Translations under genes and position numbers: made by a program | Origin: Mycobacterium gastri | GTDB taxonomy: Bacteria; Actinomycetota; Actinomycetes; Mycobacteriales; Mycobacteriaceae | NCBI RefSeq assembly: GCF_002102175.1 | Contig: NZ_LQOX01000003.1 | Coordinates: 62,001 to 126,000, forward strand | Reading direction: 5' to 3' | DNA length: 64,000 nt | The notes under the pieces: generated by a model | Told to the model about the DNA's origin: nothing | The model's database searches: none | What the model saw: only the letters and a program-made list of their open reading frames with translations | Shown here: piece by piece, positions 27,797 to 36,783 of the stretch | Numbering within the stretch: the first letter of the stretch is position 1 | Layout: every line of letters starts with the position of its first letter

Positions 27797-29425
27797 ATGA
27801 GCAAGCTTATTGAGTACGACGAAATCGCGCGTCGCGCCATGGAGGCGGGCGCGGACAAGCTCGCCGACACGGTAAGGGTGACGTTGGGCCCGCGTGGTCG
27901 GCACGTGGTGTTGGCCAAGTCCTTCGGCGGACCCACCATCACCAACGACGGCGTCACCGTCGCGCGTGAGATCGACCTGGCGGACCCCTTCGAGAACCTG
28001 GGCGCCCAGCTGGTGAAATCTGTGGCCACCAAGACCAACGACGTGGCCGGCGACGGCACCACCACCGCCACCGTGCTGGCCCAAGCTCTGCTCAAGGCCG
28101 GCCTGCGGCTGGTCGCTGCGGGTGTCAACCCGATCGCGCTCGGCGCCGGCATCGGCAAGGCTGCCGACGCGGTGTCCGAGGCGCTGCTCGCGGCGGCCAC
28201 GCCGGTATCGGGCAAGGACGCCATCGCGCAGGTGGCCACGGTGTCCTCGCGCGACGAGCAGATCGGTGAGCTGGTGGGCGAGGCGATGACCAAGGTCGGC
28301 GCCGACGGCGTGGTCAGCGTCGAGGAATCCTCGACGCTGACCACCGAGCTGGAGTTCACCGAGGGTGTCGGCTTTGACAAGGGCTTTTTGTCGGCGTACT
28401 TCGTCACCGACTTCGACTCGCAGGAGGCCGTCCTCGAAGACGCGGTGATCCTGTTGCACCAGGAGAAGATCAGCTCGCTGCCGGACCTGCTGCCGCTGCT
28501 GGAGAAGGTCGCCGAAGCCGGCAAGCCGCTGGTGATCATCGCCGAGGACGTCGAGGGCGAGGCGCTGGCGACGCTGGTCGTCAACTCCATCCGCAAGACG
28601 CTGCGAGCGGTCGCGGTGAAGTCGCCGTACTTCGGCGACCGGCGCAAGGCGTTCCTGCAGGATCTGGCGGCGGTGACGGGCGCCGAGGTGGTCAATCCCG
28701 ACGCCGGCCTGGTGCTGCGGGAAGTGGGCCTGGAGGTGTTGGGCTCGGCCCGTCGGGTGGTGGTCAGCAAGGACCAGACCATCATCGTCGACGGCGGCGG
28801 CGCTCCGGAAGCGGTCGCGGCCCGGGTCAATCTGCTGCGCGGCGAGATCGAGCGAAGCGACTCCGATTGGGATCGCGAGAAGTTGGGCGAGCGGCTGGCC
28901 AAGTTGGCCGGCGGGGTGGCCGTCATCAAGGTGGGTGCCGCCACCGAGACGGAGCTCAAGGAACGCAAGGAAAGCGTCGAGGACGCGGTCGCTGCCGCCA
29001 AGGCTGCCCTCGAGGAGGGCATCGTGGCCGGGGGCGGCTCCGCGCTGATCCAGGCCCGCCAGGCGCTGAAGGACCTGCGCGCGTCACTGTCCGGCGACGA
29101 GGCGATCGGCGTCGACGTGTTCTCCGAGGCCCTCGCCGCGCCGCTGTACTGGATCGCTACCAACGCCGGGCTGGACGGCGCGGTCGCCGTCAGCAAGGTC
29201 AGCGAGTTGCCCGCCGGACACGGGTTGAACGCCAGCACGCTGACCTATGGCGACCTGGCCGCCGACGGTGTCGTCGACCCGGTCAAGGTGACCCGCTCCG
29301 CGGTGCTCAACGCCGCATCGGTGGCCCGGATGGTGCTCACCACCGAGACCGCAATTGTCGACAAGCCCGCCAATGCGGAGGAGCACGACCACGGCCACGG
29401 TCATGGCCACCACCACCATCACTGA
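27797..29425 (+). CDS. groEL1: Chaperonin GroEL1 (Cpn60.1) with histidine-rich tail
   Basis: The 542-residue Hsp60-family protein carries the nucleotide-binding segment [18 protein letters not shown] and the family VVAVKSP-like strand ([14 protein letters not shown]). It ends in a histidine-rich tail ([15 protein letters not shown]), which marks it as GroEL1 rather than the Gly/Met-tailed GroEL2. In mycobacteria GroEL1 is non-essential and linked to biofilm/mycolate metabolism and metal binding. ATG 27797, behind GGAAGGAA, is the start; an in-frame TTG upstream is unlikely. Homologue of Rv3417c. Confidence 0.96.
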   Translation: MSKLIEYDEIARRAMEAGADKLADTVRVTLGPRGRHVVLAKSFGGPTITNDGVTVAREIDLADPFENLGAQLVKSVATKTNDVAGDGTTTATVLAQALLKAGLRLVAAGVNPIALGAGIGKAADAVSEALLAAATPVSGKDAIAQVATVSSRDEQIGELVGEAMTKVGADGVVSVEESSTLTTELEFTEGVGFDKGFLSAYFVTDFDSQEAVLEDAVILLHQEKISSLPDLLPLLEKVAEAGKPLVIIAEDVEGEALATLVVNSIRKTLRAVAVKSPYFGDRRKAFLQDLAAVTGAEVVNPDAGLVLREVGLEVLGSARRVVVSKDQTIIVDGGGAPEAVAARVNLLRGEIERSDSDWDREKLGERLAKLAGGVAVIKVGAATETELKERKESVEDAVAAAKAALEEGIVAGGGSALIQARQALKDLRASLSGDEAIGVDVFSEALAAPLYWIATNAGLDGAVAVSKVSELPAGHGLNASTLTYGDLAADGVVDPVKVTRSAVLNAASVARMVLTTETAIVDKPANAEEHDHGHGHGHHHHH

Positions 29426-29442
29426 GTAAGCAATGCGGAGCG

Positions 29443-29473
29443 CCCCCGGTCCTCACAGACCGGGGGTGTTTTT
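29443..29473 (+). terminator. Rho-independent terminator of groES-groEL1
   Basis: A perfect 9-bp stem (CCCCCGGTC / GACCGGGGG) with a 6-base loop is followed directly by TGTTTTT, 18 bp after the groEL1 stop. This marks the boundary between the conserved heat-shock operon and the accessory island. Confidence 0.93.
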
Positions 29474-29528
29474 CGGCGACGCGCGTGCCTTGCCCATTGA
29501 TCAGGGCCGCTGCCACATTCTGGAGCAG

Positions 29529-29547
29529 TGTGTAACATATGTACACA
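29529..29547 (+). promoter_or_regulatory. Operator/promoter of the toxin-antitoxin pair
   Basis: An imperfect inverted repeat, TGTGTAACATATGTACACA, abuts the antitoxin ATG and contains a perfect ACATATGT core. TAACAT at 29532 could be a -10 hexamer placing the transcript start at or near the ATG. Binding by the antitoxin is inferred from position, as is usual for such modules. Confidence 0.6.
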
Positions 29548-29819
29548 TGAGTACTCATAGCTTGCGGGATCTTCGCAAAAGCCTGGGAGCGGTTGTGCGG
29601 GCGGTGGCCTCGACAGGCGAAGAAGCCATTATCACCGACAGTGGTACCGAGGTGGCCGTGATCATCAGCTTGGCCGACTATGAGCGGCTGCATGAGCACG
29701 CTGATGTCGTCGACGCCCTTAGGCTGCGCGAGCTACGGGCCAACCCGTTTCGTGCGGTGCCTCTGGCAGAGATGCTCGACGAGCTCGGTGTCGGCGCGGA
29801 CGCGTTCGCGGCCGGATGA
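29547..29819 (+). CDS. Phd/YefM-type antitoxin
   Basis: The 90-residue protein has the Phd/YefM DNA-binding N-terminus (STHSLRDLRKSLGAVVRAVA, then EEAIITDSGTEVAVIISLADYERL), and a C-terminal region that should wrap the toxin. The ATG at 29547 has no ribosome-binding site before it because the operator runs up to the start codon, which suggests a leaderless message. Its stop overlaps the toxin start (ATGA at 29816). Confidence 0.88.
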   Translation: MSTHSLRDLRKSLGAVVRAVASTGEEAIITDSGTEVAVIISLADYERLHEHADVVDALRLRELRANPFRAVPLAEMLDELGVGADAFAAG

Positions 29820-30067
29820 GAATTTCGTTCCACCCTGATGTACTCAAGCAGTTGCAGCGGCTTGCGCGTGCTGAATTGGAAACAGCTCTGCAGCTGATAA
29901 TCGGTCTGTCCCACGATCCGCGACCCGTCAACGCGAAGAAACTCGTTGGGAGTCAGCGTGATTGGCGTGCTCGCTTCGGGCAATATCGCGTGGTGTACTC
30001 CATCGACGACGTCGCCGGTGAGGTGACGGTATTCAACGTGGCCAAGCGCAGCGACGCCTACCGGTGA
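29816..30067 (+). CDS. RelE-family mRNA interferase toxin
   Basis: This 83-residue RelE/ParE-fold toxin has the family pattern: FHPDVLKQLQRLAR helix, then DPRPVNAKKLVGSQRDWRAR, GQYRVVYSIDD and a final strand VTVFNVAKRSDAYR. The basic residues and terminal tyrosine are those used by RelE-type ribosome-dependent nucleases. It is translationally coupled to the antitoxin. No M. tuberculosis counterpart is known at this position. Confidence 0.88.
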   Translation: MRISFHPDVLKQLQRLARAELETALQLIIGLSHDPRPVNAKKLVGSQRDWRARFGQYRVVYSIDDVAGEVTVFNVAKRSDAYR

Positions 30068-30089
30068 CACGTGGCGCTAGAGGAACTCG

Positions 30090-30891
30090 GCGAAGCGATG
30101 GAAGGGGTCTAGTCGCCTCCTCGGCCACCCAACCCTGCCCCAACCCGGCAATGGCCTCATGGGCCGCATGGCGGGGCCCGCCCCGACCGGCGGCAGCCTG
30201 GGCGGCCTCGACCGCGGTGAGGGTTTCGGCGTGGTCACCGAACTCGGCGAGGATGCGTTTGGCCTCCGGCAGTGCCTCCGCCAGCGGTATTCCGCGGACC
30301 AGCTGGTAGATGAGTGCCGAGAAGACCCCGGCCGACAACGAGCCCGTGGGGACCATGAGTCAGGGCGGCAAGTTCGGTACCGATCTGGAACGCCTGGTGC
30401 AGGGTCGCTTCGGGCCGCCGCGAGACAAACAGCCCTACCGGAGCCACCCGCATGACACCGCCGCAGCCCTTACTGTGGTTGTTCGCGGGGTCGCCGAGGC
30501 GGCGCATCCCGCGAAGCGCCGAGACGCAGGTATTGCCCGGCGCGTGTTGGCTGTGCAACCTGCGCTGCTGGTAGAGCCAGCCCGGCTGCCCTTCACCGAA
30601 TGGCTCGCCGATCCCGACTCGGTGCACGGGAGATCCACCCTGGGTGTGCAGCCACCGCAGATAGGCGTTGGCCGTGACACCGGTATACGTCGACACGCCC
30701 CGCCTACTTCCGCGAACCCAGTACCGCAGCAGTCCTTCGGCGGTGAACAGCGTCATTTGAGTGTCGTCGGTAACCATGCCGACGCCGCCGTAGGCGGGCG
30801 CATACGAGGTGAGCCCCTCCGGGCCGAACCGCGCCAGGATCTGCTCGCGGGTGTGGAATTCGACCGGTGCGCCCAACGCATCACCCGTCAT
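30090..30891 (-). pseudogene. Frameshifted ADP-ribosylglycohydrolase
   Basis: The 5' part (ATG 30891, overlapping the MFS stop as ATGA) encodes family motifs: GDALGAPVEF near the N-terminus, TDDTQMTLFTAEGLL, and NNHSKGCGGVMRVAPVG. At about 30345 the expected THGHPTG motif is split: one phase ends LTHGP and the other continues PTGSLSAGVFSALIYQLV, consistent with loss of two bases. The second phase ends GWVAEEA and then loses similarity, so the C-terminal metal-binding part is missing too. The intact family removes ADP-ribose from proteins or nucleic acids. It is the last gene of the PE-PPE-MFS operon. Confidence 0.78.
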
Positions 30892-32438
30892 GCGTTCTGA
30901 TCTGCTCGATTCCGTGGGAGCAGCACCCAGACGGCGACCGCCGCGGCCAGCGGTATCAGTGCCATGGCCAGGCTGGTGGTGCGCAATGCCGAGGCAATGA
31001 GCTCCTGGGTGTCTGCCAAAACCCGATGCACCAAATCCGGATTGAGAGTTGCGAGGCCGCCGAGGTGACCCCCGCCGTTCGAGCGCGACGCTTCCAAGGC
31101 GTTGGCGGCTTGAGCGGGAGAGACACCCGTGCCGGCGAGCCGCTCCCGGGCTCGTGCGGCGTAGAACGTGGTCGTGAGCAGGGTGACAACGGTGGGACCC
31201 AGGGAGTAGAAGGATTGGCCGGCCCCCGGTTTGACCGCCGACACCGAACCCTCCAGCCCCGGCGGGGCATAGCTCATCATGATGCTGGCTTGCGGGGGCT
31301 CAACCATGGCAACCCCGACGCTCAATGTCACCACCCCCACGCCGATCACCGGCAGGGATGTGCTCACCCCGAAGGTGGCGAACATGCAGCTGGCCAGGGT
31401 GAGCAGTCCGAGACCCCACAGCATGGTGGTACGTGGCGAAGTCCGGATCATCATGCGACCGCCCAGGACGGCCGCGGGCGCTTGCACCGCGGCGGCCAGC
31501 ACCAGCAGTAGGCCCAGCACCGTCGGTGAAAACCCGCGGACCACCGTGGTGTAGTAGCCCAGCAGGAGCACCCGGCCGGCCAGCAGGAAGTTGAAGGCCA
31601 ATCCGGTGATGACCGCGGCGTTGAAGGGGCCGGCCCGGAAGATCCGCAGGTTCAGAGCCGGCTGGTCGGTGTGCTGCTCCCACCAGACGAAGAAGACTCC
31701 GGCGGCCAGCCCGATCAGCAGCGGCGGCATGGCCGCGCCGGGGCCATGAGCGAGGCGGGACAGTCCGTAAACGAGGCTGACCATCATGAGGCCGGCCGCG
31801 CCGATGCCGGGGTAGTCGATCCGGCGGCCCTGGATGCGGAATGTCTCGGGGACGAAGCGCAGCGTGATGGGGATGGTGATCAACGCCGCGGCCGGGGCGA
31901 CGACCAAAGCCCAGCGCCACCCCAGCGACTCGACCAGGATGTCGCCGATCAGTGGTAGCGGCGCCCCGGCCAGGAATGCGGTTCCGAGGAAGAGGCTGAT
32001 GGCCTTGCCTCGCTGTGCGGGCGGGAAGACGGCGTTGATGATTGCCAGGGAAAGCCCCAGCAGAAAGGCGAAACCCACACCGGTCAGCGCACGGGTGATC
32101 ATCAGGATCACCGCGTTGGGCGAGAGCGCAGCGAGCAGACCGCTGACGATCACGCCGGCCAGGCCCAGTAGATACATCCGGCGTTTGCCGTAGATGTCGC
32201 CCAGCGTGCCGGCGCCGAGGATGGTCGCGGCCAGAGTCAGCGTGGCCAGACTCGCGGTGAATCCGGCGGCGGCGGTACTCATATGCAGGCCCTCGCGCAC
32301 CGGCACCAGGCTGCTGGAGAAGATAGCCGGGTCGACGCCGGTGATGGCGAAGCCCAGACCCATGGCCAGCACGGTCATCCATTGGGCGAACGTCAGCTTG
32401 TCCTGGGCCGACGGGGTTTGCGTGTAGAGCGCAGCCAT
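30888..32438 (-). CDS. MFS transporter, DHA2 (EmrB/QacA) type
   Basis: The 516-residue protein has about 14 hydrophobic helices. It carries the MFS loop motif GTLGDIYGKRRMYLLG between helices 2 and 3 and a motif-C-like stretch in helix 5 (FLGTAFLAGAPLPLIGDIL). The long periplasmic loop before the last helix is typical of the 14-TMS drug/metabolite exporters. Start ATG 32438 follows GGAGG. It lies 37 bp downstream of the PPE gene on the same strand and overlaps the ADP-ribosylglycohydrolase start, so PE-PPE-MFS-hydrolase is probably one operon. Substrate unknown. Confidence 0.9.
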   Translation of the reverse strand: MAALYTQTPSAQDKLTFAQWMTVLAMGLGFAITGVDPAIFSSSLVPVREGLHMSTAAAGFTASLATLTLAATILGAGTLGDIYGKRRMYLLGLAGVIVSGLLAALSPNAVILMITRALTGVGFAFLLGLSLAIINAVFPPAQRGKAISLFLGTAFLAGAPLPLIGDILVESLGWRWALVVAPAAALITIPITLRFVPETFRIQGRRIDYPGIGAAGLMMVSLVYGLSRLAHGPGAAMPPLLIGLAAGVFFVWWEQHTDQPALNLRIFRAGPFNAAVITGLAFNFLLAGRVLLLGYYTTVVRGFSPTVLGLLLVLAAAVQAPAAVLGGRMMIRTSPRTTMLWGLGLLTLASCMFATFGVSTSLPVIGVGVVTLSVGVAMVEPPQASIMMSYAPPGLEGSVSAVKPGAGQSFYSLGPTVVTLLTTTFYAARARERLAGTGVSPAQAANALEASRSNGGGHLGGLATLNPDLVHRVLADTQELIASALRTTSLAMALIPLAAAVAVWVLLPRNRADQNA

Positions 32439-32475
32439 GGGGGTTCCTCCGTTTTGACGTGTGGGGCGAGTCGGG

Positions 32476-33582
32476 TTAACCGGCGGCGGGCGAGCCGACG
32501 ATCACGAAGCGCTGCGCAAGGCCGTATCGGGATGCGCTAGCGCTGCTCGTGTTGGCGGTTCTGCCCGCCGCTGGCAGACCGCCCAGCATGGGGGCTGCTG
32601 CATCCGGTGCAATCTGGGAAGTGGACGCAAGCCCGGTGTTCGGCAATGCCGTGGCGGCGTGGCTGATGTTCGGGGCTGCGGCGCCCCAACTGTGTGGTAC
32701 CGACAATGCCCCGATCGAACCGGCCCGGCCCATACCCGCCGACACCATACCGGCCCGGCCCAGACCCGGCATCTTGATCGGAAAGCTGGTGACCGCCTGC
32801 GCCAGCGGTCCCGCGGCCTGTGCGGCGACCTGCCCCATCGACATGAACGACCTCAGGACCGACGTGATGGACATCGTCGCCGACGTACTGCCCATGACGA
32901 CCTCGACCGGGGTCAGCATTCCTTCTTCAACCGTCACCGCGCCGGCGACCAGCGGACGGAGGGTAAACCACTTCAGCAGCGACGGCACGGCGGTGATCAA
33001 CTGTGACAACTTCACCGCGTTGCTGGCGACCGCTTGACTGGCCGTCCGGCCGGCCGCGTGGGCGACCTCCGGCGCTACGGCGAACGGGGTCAATCGGGTT
33101 GCGGCCGCCGCGGCGGCGGCGTAGCCGTACATCGCGGCGGCGTCTTGGGCCCACATCGTGGCGTAGTGGGCCTCGGTGGCCGCGATCGCCGGAGTGTTCT
33201 GGCCCAGGACGTTGGTCGCTACCAGCGCCATCAGCAGCGCGCGGTTGGCCGCGACCTCCGCCGGCGGCACCGTCATCGCGAACGCCGCATGGTAGGCGGC
33301 TGCGGCTGCGGTGGCCTGCCCGGCGGTCGCCTCGGCCTGCCCGGCCGTGACGTTCAGCCACGCCAGGTAGGGGGCGGTCGCGGTCGCCATCGCCACCGAT
33401 GCCGCACCCTGCCAGGGCCCGCCAACAAGCCCCGAGATCACCGACCAGCACCGAGCGGCGGTGGAGTATAACTCGGCGGACAGGCCATCCCAGGCCGCCG
33501 CCGCAGCCAGTAGCGGCCCGGAACCTACTCCGGCATACATGCGCGCGGAGTTGATCTCCGGCGGCAAAACTGCGTAGTCCAT
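32476..33582 (-). CDS. PPE protein, SVP subfamily
   Basis: The 368-residue protein starts [20 protein letters not shown], with the PPE motif at residues 7-9, the WXG-type turn GGPWQGAAS near residue 55 and a ~180-residue PPE domain. The C-terminal half contains the GxxSVPxxW-type signature (GALSVPHSW), which defines PPE-SVP. PPE proteins are exported with a PE partner through ESX-5-type systems and many sit in the outer membrane. It lies 14 bp after the PE gene and precedes an MFS exporter. Confidence 0.93.
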   Translation of the reverse strand: MDYAVLPPEINSARMYAGVGSGPLLAAAAAWDGLSAELYSTAARCWSVISGLVGGPWQGAASVAMATATAPYLAWLNVTAGQAEATAGQATAAAAAYHAAFAMTVPPAEVAANRALLMALVATNVLGQNTPAIAATEAHYATMWAQDAAAMYGYAAAAAAATRLTPFAVAPEVAHAAGRTASQAVASNAVKLSQLITAVPSLLKWFTLRPLVAGAVTVEEGMLTPVEVVMGSTSATMSITSVLRSFMSMGQVAAQAAGPLAQAVTSFPIKMPGLGRAGMVSAGMGRAGSIGALSVPHSWGAAAPNISHAATALPNTGLASTSQIAPDAAAPMLGGLPAAGRTANTSSASASRYGLAQRFVIVGSPAAG

Positions 33583-33596
33583 CGCGGCCCCCCCGC

Positions 33597-33896
33597 TCAG
33601 CCGAACGCAGCGGTGTTGGCGGCTTCGGCGGCGCCGTACGAGGCGGCGCTGGTGCCCAACGTGGTCACCAACTGGTCGTGAATGGCCGCGGCGTGGGCGC
33701 TGATCTCCTGGTACAGGACGGCGTGCGCGGCGAACTGAGCGGCGATCAGCGCGGAAACCTCGTCGGCAGCGGGTGGCACGACCGCGGTGGTCGTGGCTGT
33801 CGCGGCCGCGTTGTGCGCGTTCATCGCCGAGCCGATACCCAGCAAATCGGCTGCTGCGGCCACCAGCGCCGGTGGCTGAGTGGTCACGAAAGACAT
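33597..33896 (-). CDS. PE family protein
   Basis: The 99-residue protein is a bare PE domain: [20 protein letters not shown] with the PE-type first helix, a second helix [21 protein letters not shown], and a C-terminal YxxxE export signal (YGAAE). ATG 33896 is preceded by a strong AGGGAGG ribosome-binding site. It is the first gene of the PE-PPE-MFS operon and should form the heterodimer partner of the PPE protein. A conserved element (33957-34042) lies in its upstream region. Confidence 0.93.
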   Translation of the reverse strand: MSFVTTQPPALVAAAADLLGIGSAMNAHNAAATATTTAVVPPAADEVSALIAAQFAAHAVLYQEISAHAAAIHDQLVTTLGTSAASYGAAEAANTAAFG

Positions 33897-33956
33897 GCGC
33901 TTACCTCCCTCTGAGTTGACCTGTGAGCTGGTCCCTGAACTGGCCGTGTACAGGCC

Positions 33957-34042
33957 AAGTGCTCTCTATGATCGAGACCACAGCACCGCCGCCCAAGGGT
34001 GAAATGACCCAACCCAAGTCGACGGATGGTGCAAAAGTGTGC
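33957..34042 (-). promoter_or_regulatory. Conserved upstream element, copy A
   Basis: This 86-bp block aligns nearly end to end with 39898-39984 and 36677-36763. The plus-strand core CGGATGGTGCAAAAGTGTGC (34023-34042) is the most conserved part. It lies in the region upstream of the PE gene, with the core ~127 bp before the ATG, within a 392-bp gap. A promoter/operator role is inferred from recurrence and orientation. Confidence 0.65.
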
Positions 34043-34288
34043 GCACACCGCGCGATCGGCGCCGACGTGGTCGCCGCCCGCGGATGCCGCAGGCCTGTGC
34101 CCACGCCCCTGCGGTGTCTGGTCCGGTTGCAGGAATCCTCGGACTTCGTTGTCACGCTCGATGTGGCCTGTCCGGCCGCGGCTACCAACCCGTTGCGCCC
34201 CACTGCGATTCATTACCGCTACGTCGCCTACCGCGCGGCGCTAGGGTGATTTCCGGTTCATGCCGGAGTCCGTGCCACTACCCAGGTC

Positions 34289-35386
34289 TCATGGCAAGGA
34301 CCCCAAATATGTTGGCTTGCTTAGGACTATCGGCCCCGCCCAAATGCCGGTCCCGACACTGTCGGCCACGCGTTGTTCCGCAGTGTGCCCTGCCGTCGCT
34401 GCGTCCCTGCGCCCGAACGGCGGCGTCGTGGCTGTCCGGCCAAGCTTGGCGCGCAGCTTCGATAATGTGAATCGATTGTTTTCGACGTCGTAGAAAAACC
34501 GCACCGGCCGGAACGTCAAATACACCAGCAGCAGAATGACCATCGTCAGCAGCGCGGTCCAGCTCTTGACGCCATGAGCTTTTGTTGTCCTGGTATAACG
34601 CGTGATATATCGGTAAAAGTCGCGTACCGGAGATTCCAACCGCCGGCCCGATATGCCTGCGATCATTGCCGGCTCGTAGGCAATCTCGAAGTCATTCTTG
34701 AACAGCGTCAGAGCAAGATCGATATCTTCGTGCAGTTGATCCTCGAGATCCCGATGGGCCAGCTGACGGACCGCCCGCCACGCCGAGCCCCGGATTGCCA
34801 TGTTGGCGCCCAGAAGAAACCGCTGATCCGTTGAGTGGCGCCGCAAGTAGCTGCGAATCCGGTGGTCTCCCCAGAAAGCCAGCCTTCGCAGGGGCATGTC
34901 GTGATAGAAAACCGGACCGGTCGCCGCGTCCACGGTGGGGTCGGTAAATCGGCGCCGAATTGTCTCCACCCAGTCAGTGGCGATGAAGGTATCGGCGTCG
35001 ATGCGGCCGATGACATCGCTGCACGCATGGTCGAATCCGTGGTTGCGCGTCGGGATGAGTCCTTGATGCTCATTCTGCTCGAGCAGGCGGATGTTTAGCT
35101 GCCGGTGGTGTCTTTGATATCGGCGTACCACTGCCAGGGTGTCGTCGGTCGATTTGTTGTTGACCACGATGATTTCGTCCGGCGCGGATGTCTGGGCGAT
35201 GCACGATTCCAGGCATCTGCCGATAATTCGCTCCTCGTTATAGGCTGGGATAACTATTGCTACGGACGGCCGCCGCGATATGGCGGTGGGCCGTATTTCC
35301 GGGATATTCGGACGTCGATAGGCCGGCAGCGGTCCGCCGTGATAGTCACCCGGTCCGCGGGTCAATAACAACTGTGGAGCGTTCAC
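34289..35386 (-). CDS. Family-2 glycosyltransferase
   Basis: The 365-residue GT-A protein has the GT2 signatures VAIVIPAYNEERIIGRCLES near residue 42, EIIVVNNKSTDDT near residue 71, the metal-binding DAD (RIDADTF) near 130, and a downstream EDQLHEDIDLALTL acid segment. A C-terminal hydrophobic helix (ALLTMVILLLVYLTF) suggests membrane attachment. Donor and acceptor are unknown. The GTG start follows AGGAAG and lies 13 bp after the aminotransferase stop, so the two form an operon. G+C is visibly lower than in backbone genes. Confidence 0.88.
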   Translation of the reverse strand: MNAPQLLLTRGPGDYHGGPLPAYRRPNIPEIRPTAISRRPSVAIVIPAYNEERIIGRCLESCIAQTSAPDEIIVVNNKSTDDTLAVVRRYQRHHRQLNIRLLEQNEHQGLIPTRNHGFDHACSDVIGRIDADTFIATDWVETIRRRFTDPTVDAATGPVFYHDMPLRRLAFWGDHRIRSYLRRHSTDQRFLLGANMAIRGSAWRAVRQLAHRDLEDQLHEDIDLALTLFKNDFEIAYEPAMIAGISGRRLESPVRDFYRYITRYTRTTKAHGVKSWTALLTMVILLLVYLTFRPVRFFYDVENNRFTLSKLRAKLGRTATTPPFGRRDAATAGHTAEQRVADSVGTGIWAGPIVLSKPTYLGSLP

Positions 35387-35399
35387 GACATCTTCCTAA

Positions 35400-36536
35400 C
35401 TACAAAGCGATCTTGCCGAGATCGAGCAAATTGCTGGTTGCCTCCAGAAACTGGTCGTTTTCGTGCGGCAAACCGGCGGAAACGCGTAGATAGTGCGGTA
35501 AACCTACGTCGCCGAGCACGATGCCGATGTCTGCATAGGCTTCCCAGACCGCGTGCGCGTCTTTGAATTTCCCCATGAGAAAGAAGTGGGCGTCGCTGTG
35601 GGGAATGTCGAACCCTTCGCGTTGTAGATAGGCGACCATCCGCTCACACTCCAGCAGGAGTTCGGGGACCTTAGCCAGGATCTCGTCGGCGCGATCTATG
35701 ATCACAGCCGCCGCGGCTTGTGTTATGGATGACACGTGATACGGAAGCTGTGTTGCACGCAGCGCATTAATAATCTGGGGACCAGCTATCATGTAGCCTA
35801 ACCTGCCGCCGGCGAAAGTGAACGCCTTGCTCAGGGTCCGGCAGAGCACCACCTTCTCCGGGTACCGGTGTATCAGTTGGACCGCGCTGTCTTTCGTTGA
35901 CATTTCGATGTATGTTTCATCGATAACCAGTATTCCTGAGCGCAACCGGTGAAGTACTTCCTCGAACATGTCTATGCTGAAACTGTCGCCGCTGGGATTG
36001 TTCGGGCTTGCGATGACCACGACGTCGGGCTGGCATTTTCCTATAGCGGTGAGGGCCGCGTCTATGTCTCGCTGCGGGAAAGTGCGTGTCGGTACGCTAC
36101 TCCATTGTGTGCCGGCGGCTTCCGCGATGACCGGGAAATATCTGTACGACGGTTCCAGACCGAGTACGGTTCCCCCCGGCCCGGCGAATGTGCGAAAGAT
36201 CTGCCTTAATACTTCGTTACAGCCATTGGCTACCCAGATGTTTTCATGAGTCACGGCGATGCGTGCGTGGTCGGCAACGTATCCCGCCAACTTCGTTCGT
36301 AATACACTCGTGTCACTGTCGGGATAGTTGTTGATGGCTGCGATTTGAGTTCTGACCGCTTCGATCACCGCATTTTGAATGTGCGGTGCTAACGGGTACG
36401 GGTTAACCGGATAATGCAGTCCGATCCAGCCGTATCCGAGTGGGCCGGCCGGAAGGACGCGGCCGAGTAGCTTGGCTTGGTCCGGCGATTTCGTCGCACC
36501 GCCAGAATGGTGCAGCGGAAGTGATGTGGTTTTCAT
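35400..36536 (-). CDS. HisC-like class I/II aminotransferase
   Basis: The ~378-residue PLP enzyme resembles histidinol-phosphate/aromatic aminotransferases. Visible are the substrate-binding N-terminal segment, NGCNEVLRQIFRTF, the PLP-contact ASPNNPSGD, VIDETYIEM (PLP aspartate region) and the Schiff-base lysine in TLSKAFTFAGGRLGY. ATG 36536 was chosen because GGGGAA sits just upstream; the frame stays open to 36650. It heads an operon with the glycosyltransferase. HisC itself belongs with his biosynthesis genes, so this is probably a specialised paralogue. Codon choice is less G+C-rich than the neighbours. Confidence 0.85.
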   Translation of the reverse strand: MKTTSLPLHHSGGATKSPDQAKLLGRVLPAGPLGYGWIGLHYPVNPYPLAPHIQNAVIEAVRTQIAAINNYPDSDTSVLRTKLAGYVADHARIAVTHENIWVANGCNEVLRQIFRTFAGPGGTVLGLEPSYRYFPVIAEAAGTQWSSVPTRTFPQRDIDAALTAIGKCQPDVVVIASPNNPSGDSFSIDMFEEVLHRLRSGILVIDETYIEMSTKDSAVQLIHRYPEKVVLCRTLSKAFTFAGGRLGYMIAGPQIINALRATQLPYHVSSITQAAAAVIIDRADEILAKVPELLLECERMVAYLQREGFDIPHSDAHFFLMGKFKDAHAVWEAYADIGIVLGDVGLPHYLRVSAGLPHENDQFLEATSNLLDLGKIAL

Positions 36537-36676
36537 GTTTCCCCATATTGGAATACTCGGCGGCGGTCGGAATGACCTCGGTGGCGGAGCGGCCGCCATC
36601 ACACAATGCGCGCTCGTCGCCGCGCCGGTGCCCGGCAAGTTGCTCACCACCGCCGCAGACGGCTATGGCTGCCGAC

Positions 36677-36763
36677 GATCTGTGATCCATCATCGTTATC
36701 GGGCCGTTGCCGTCCAAGGGCTAAACCTCCCAATTCGGCCTATGAATGGTGCAAAAGTGTGCA
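36677..36763 (-). promoter_or_regulatory. Conserved upstream element, copy B
   Basis: This block is collinear and the same length (87 bp) as copy C at 39898-39984, sharing CCATCATCG, CCAATTCG and the core ATGGTGCAAAAGTGTGCA (36746-36763). It lies between the divergent aminotransferase and PucR-type regulator genes, 20 bp before the regulator GTG. It could therefore serve both directions, including autoregulation. Confidence 0.62.
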
Positions 36764-36783
36764 TTCCGGTCTAGGGTGTATGG

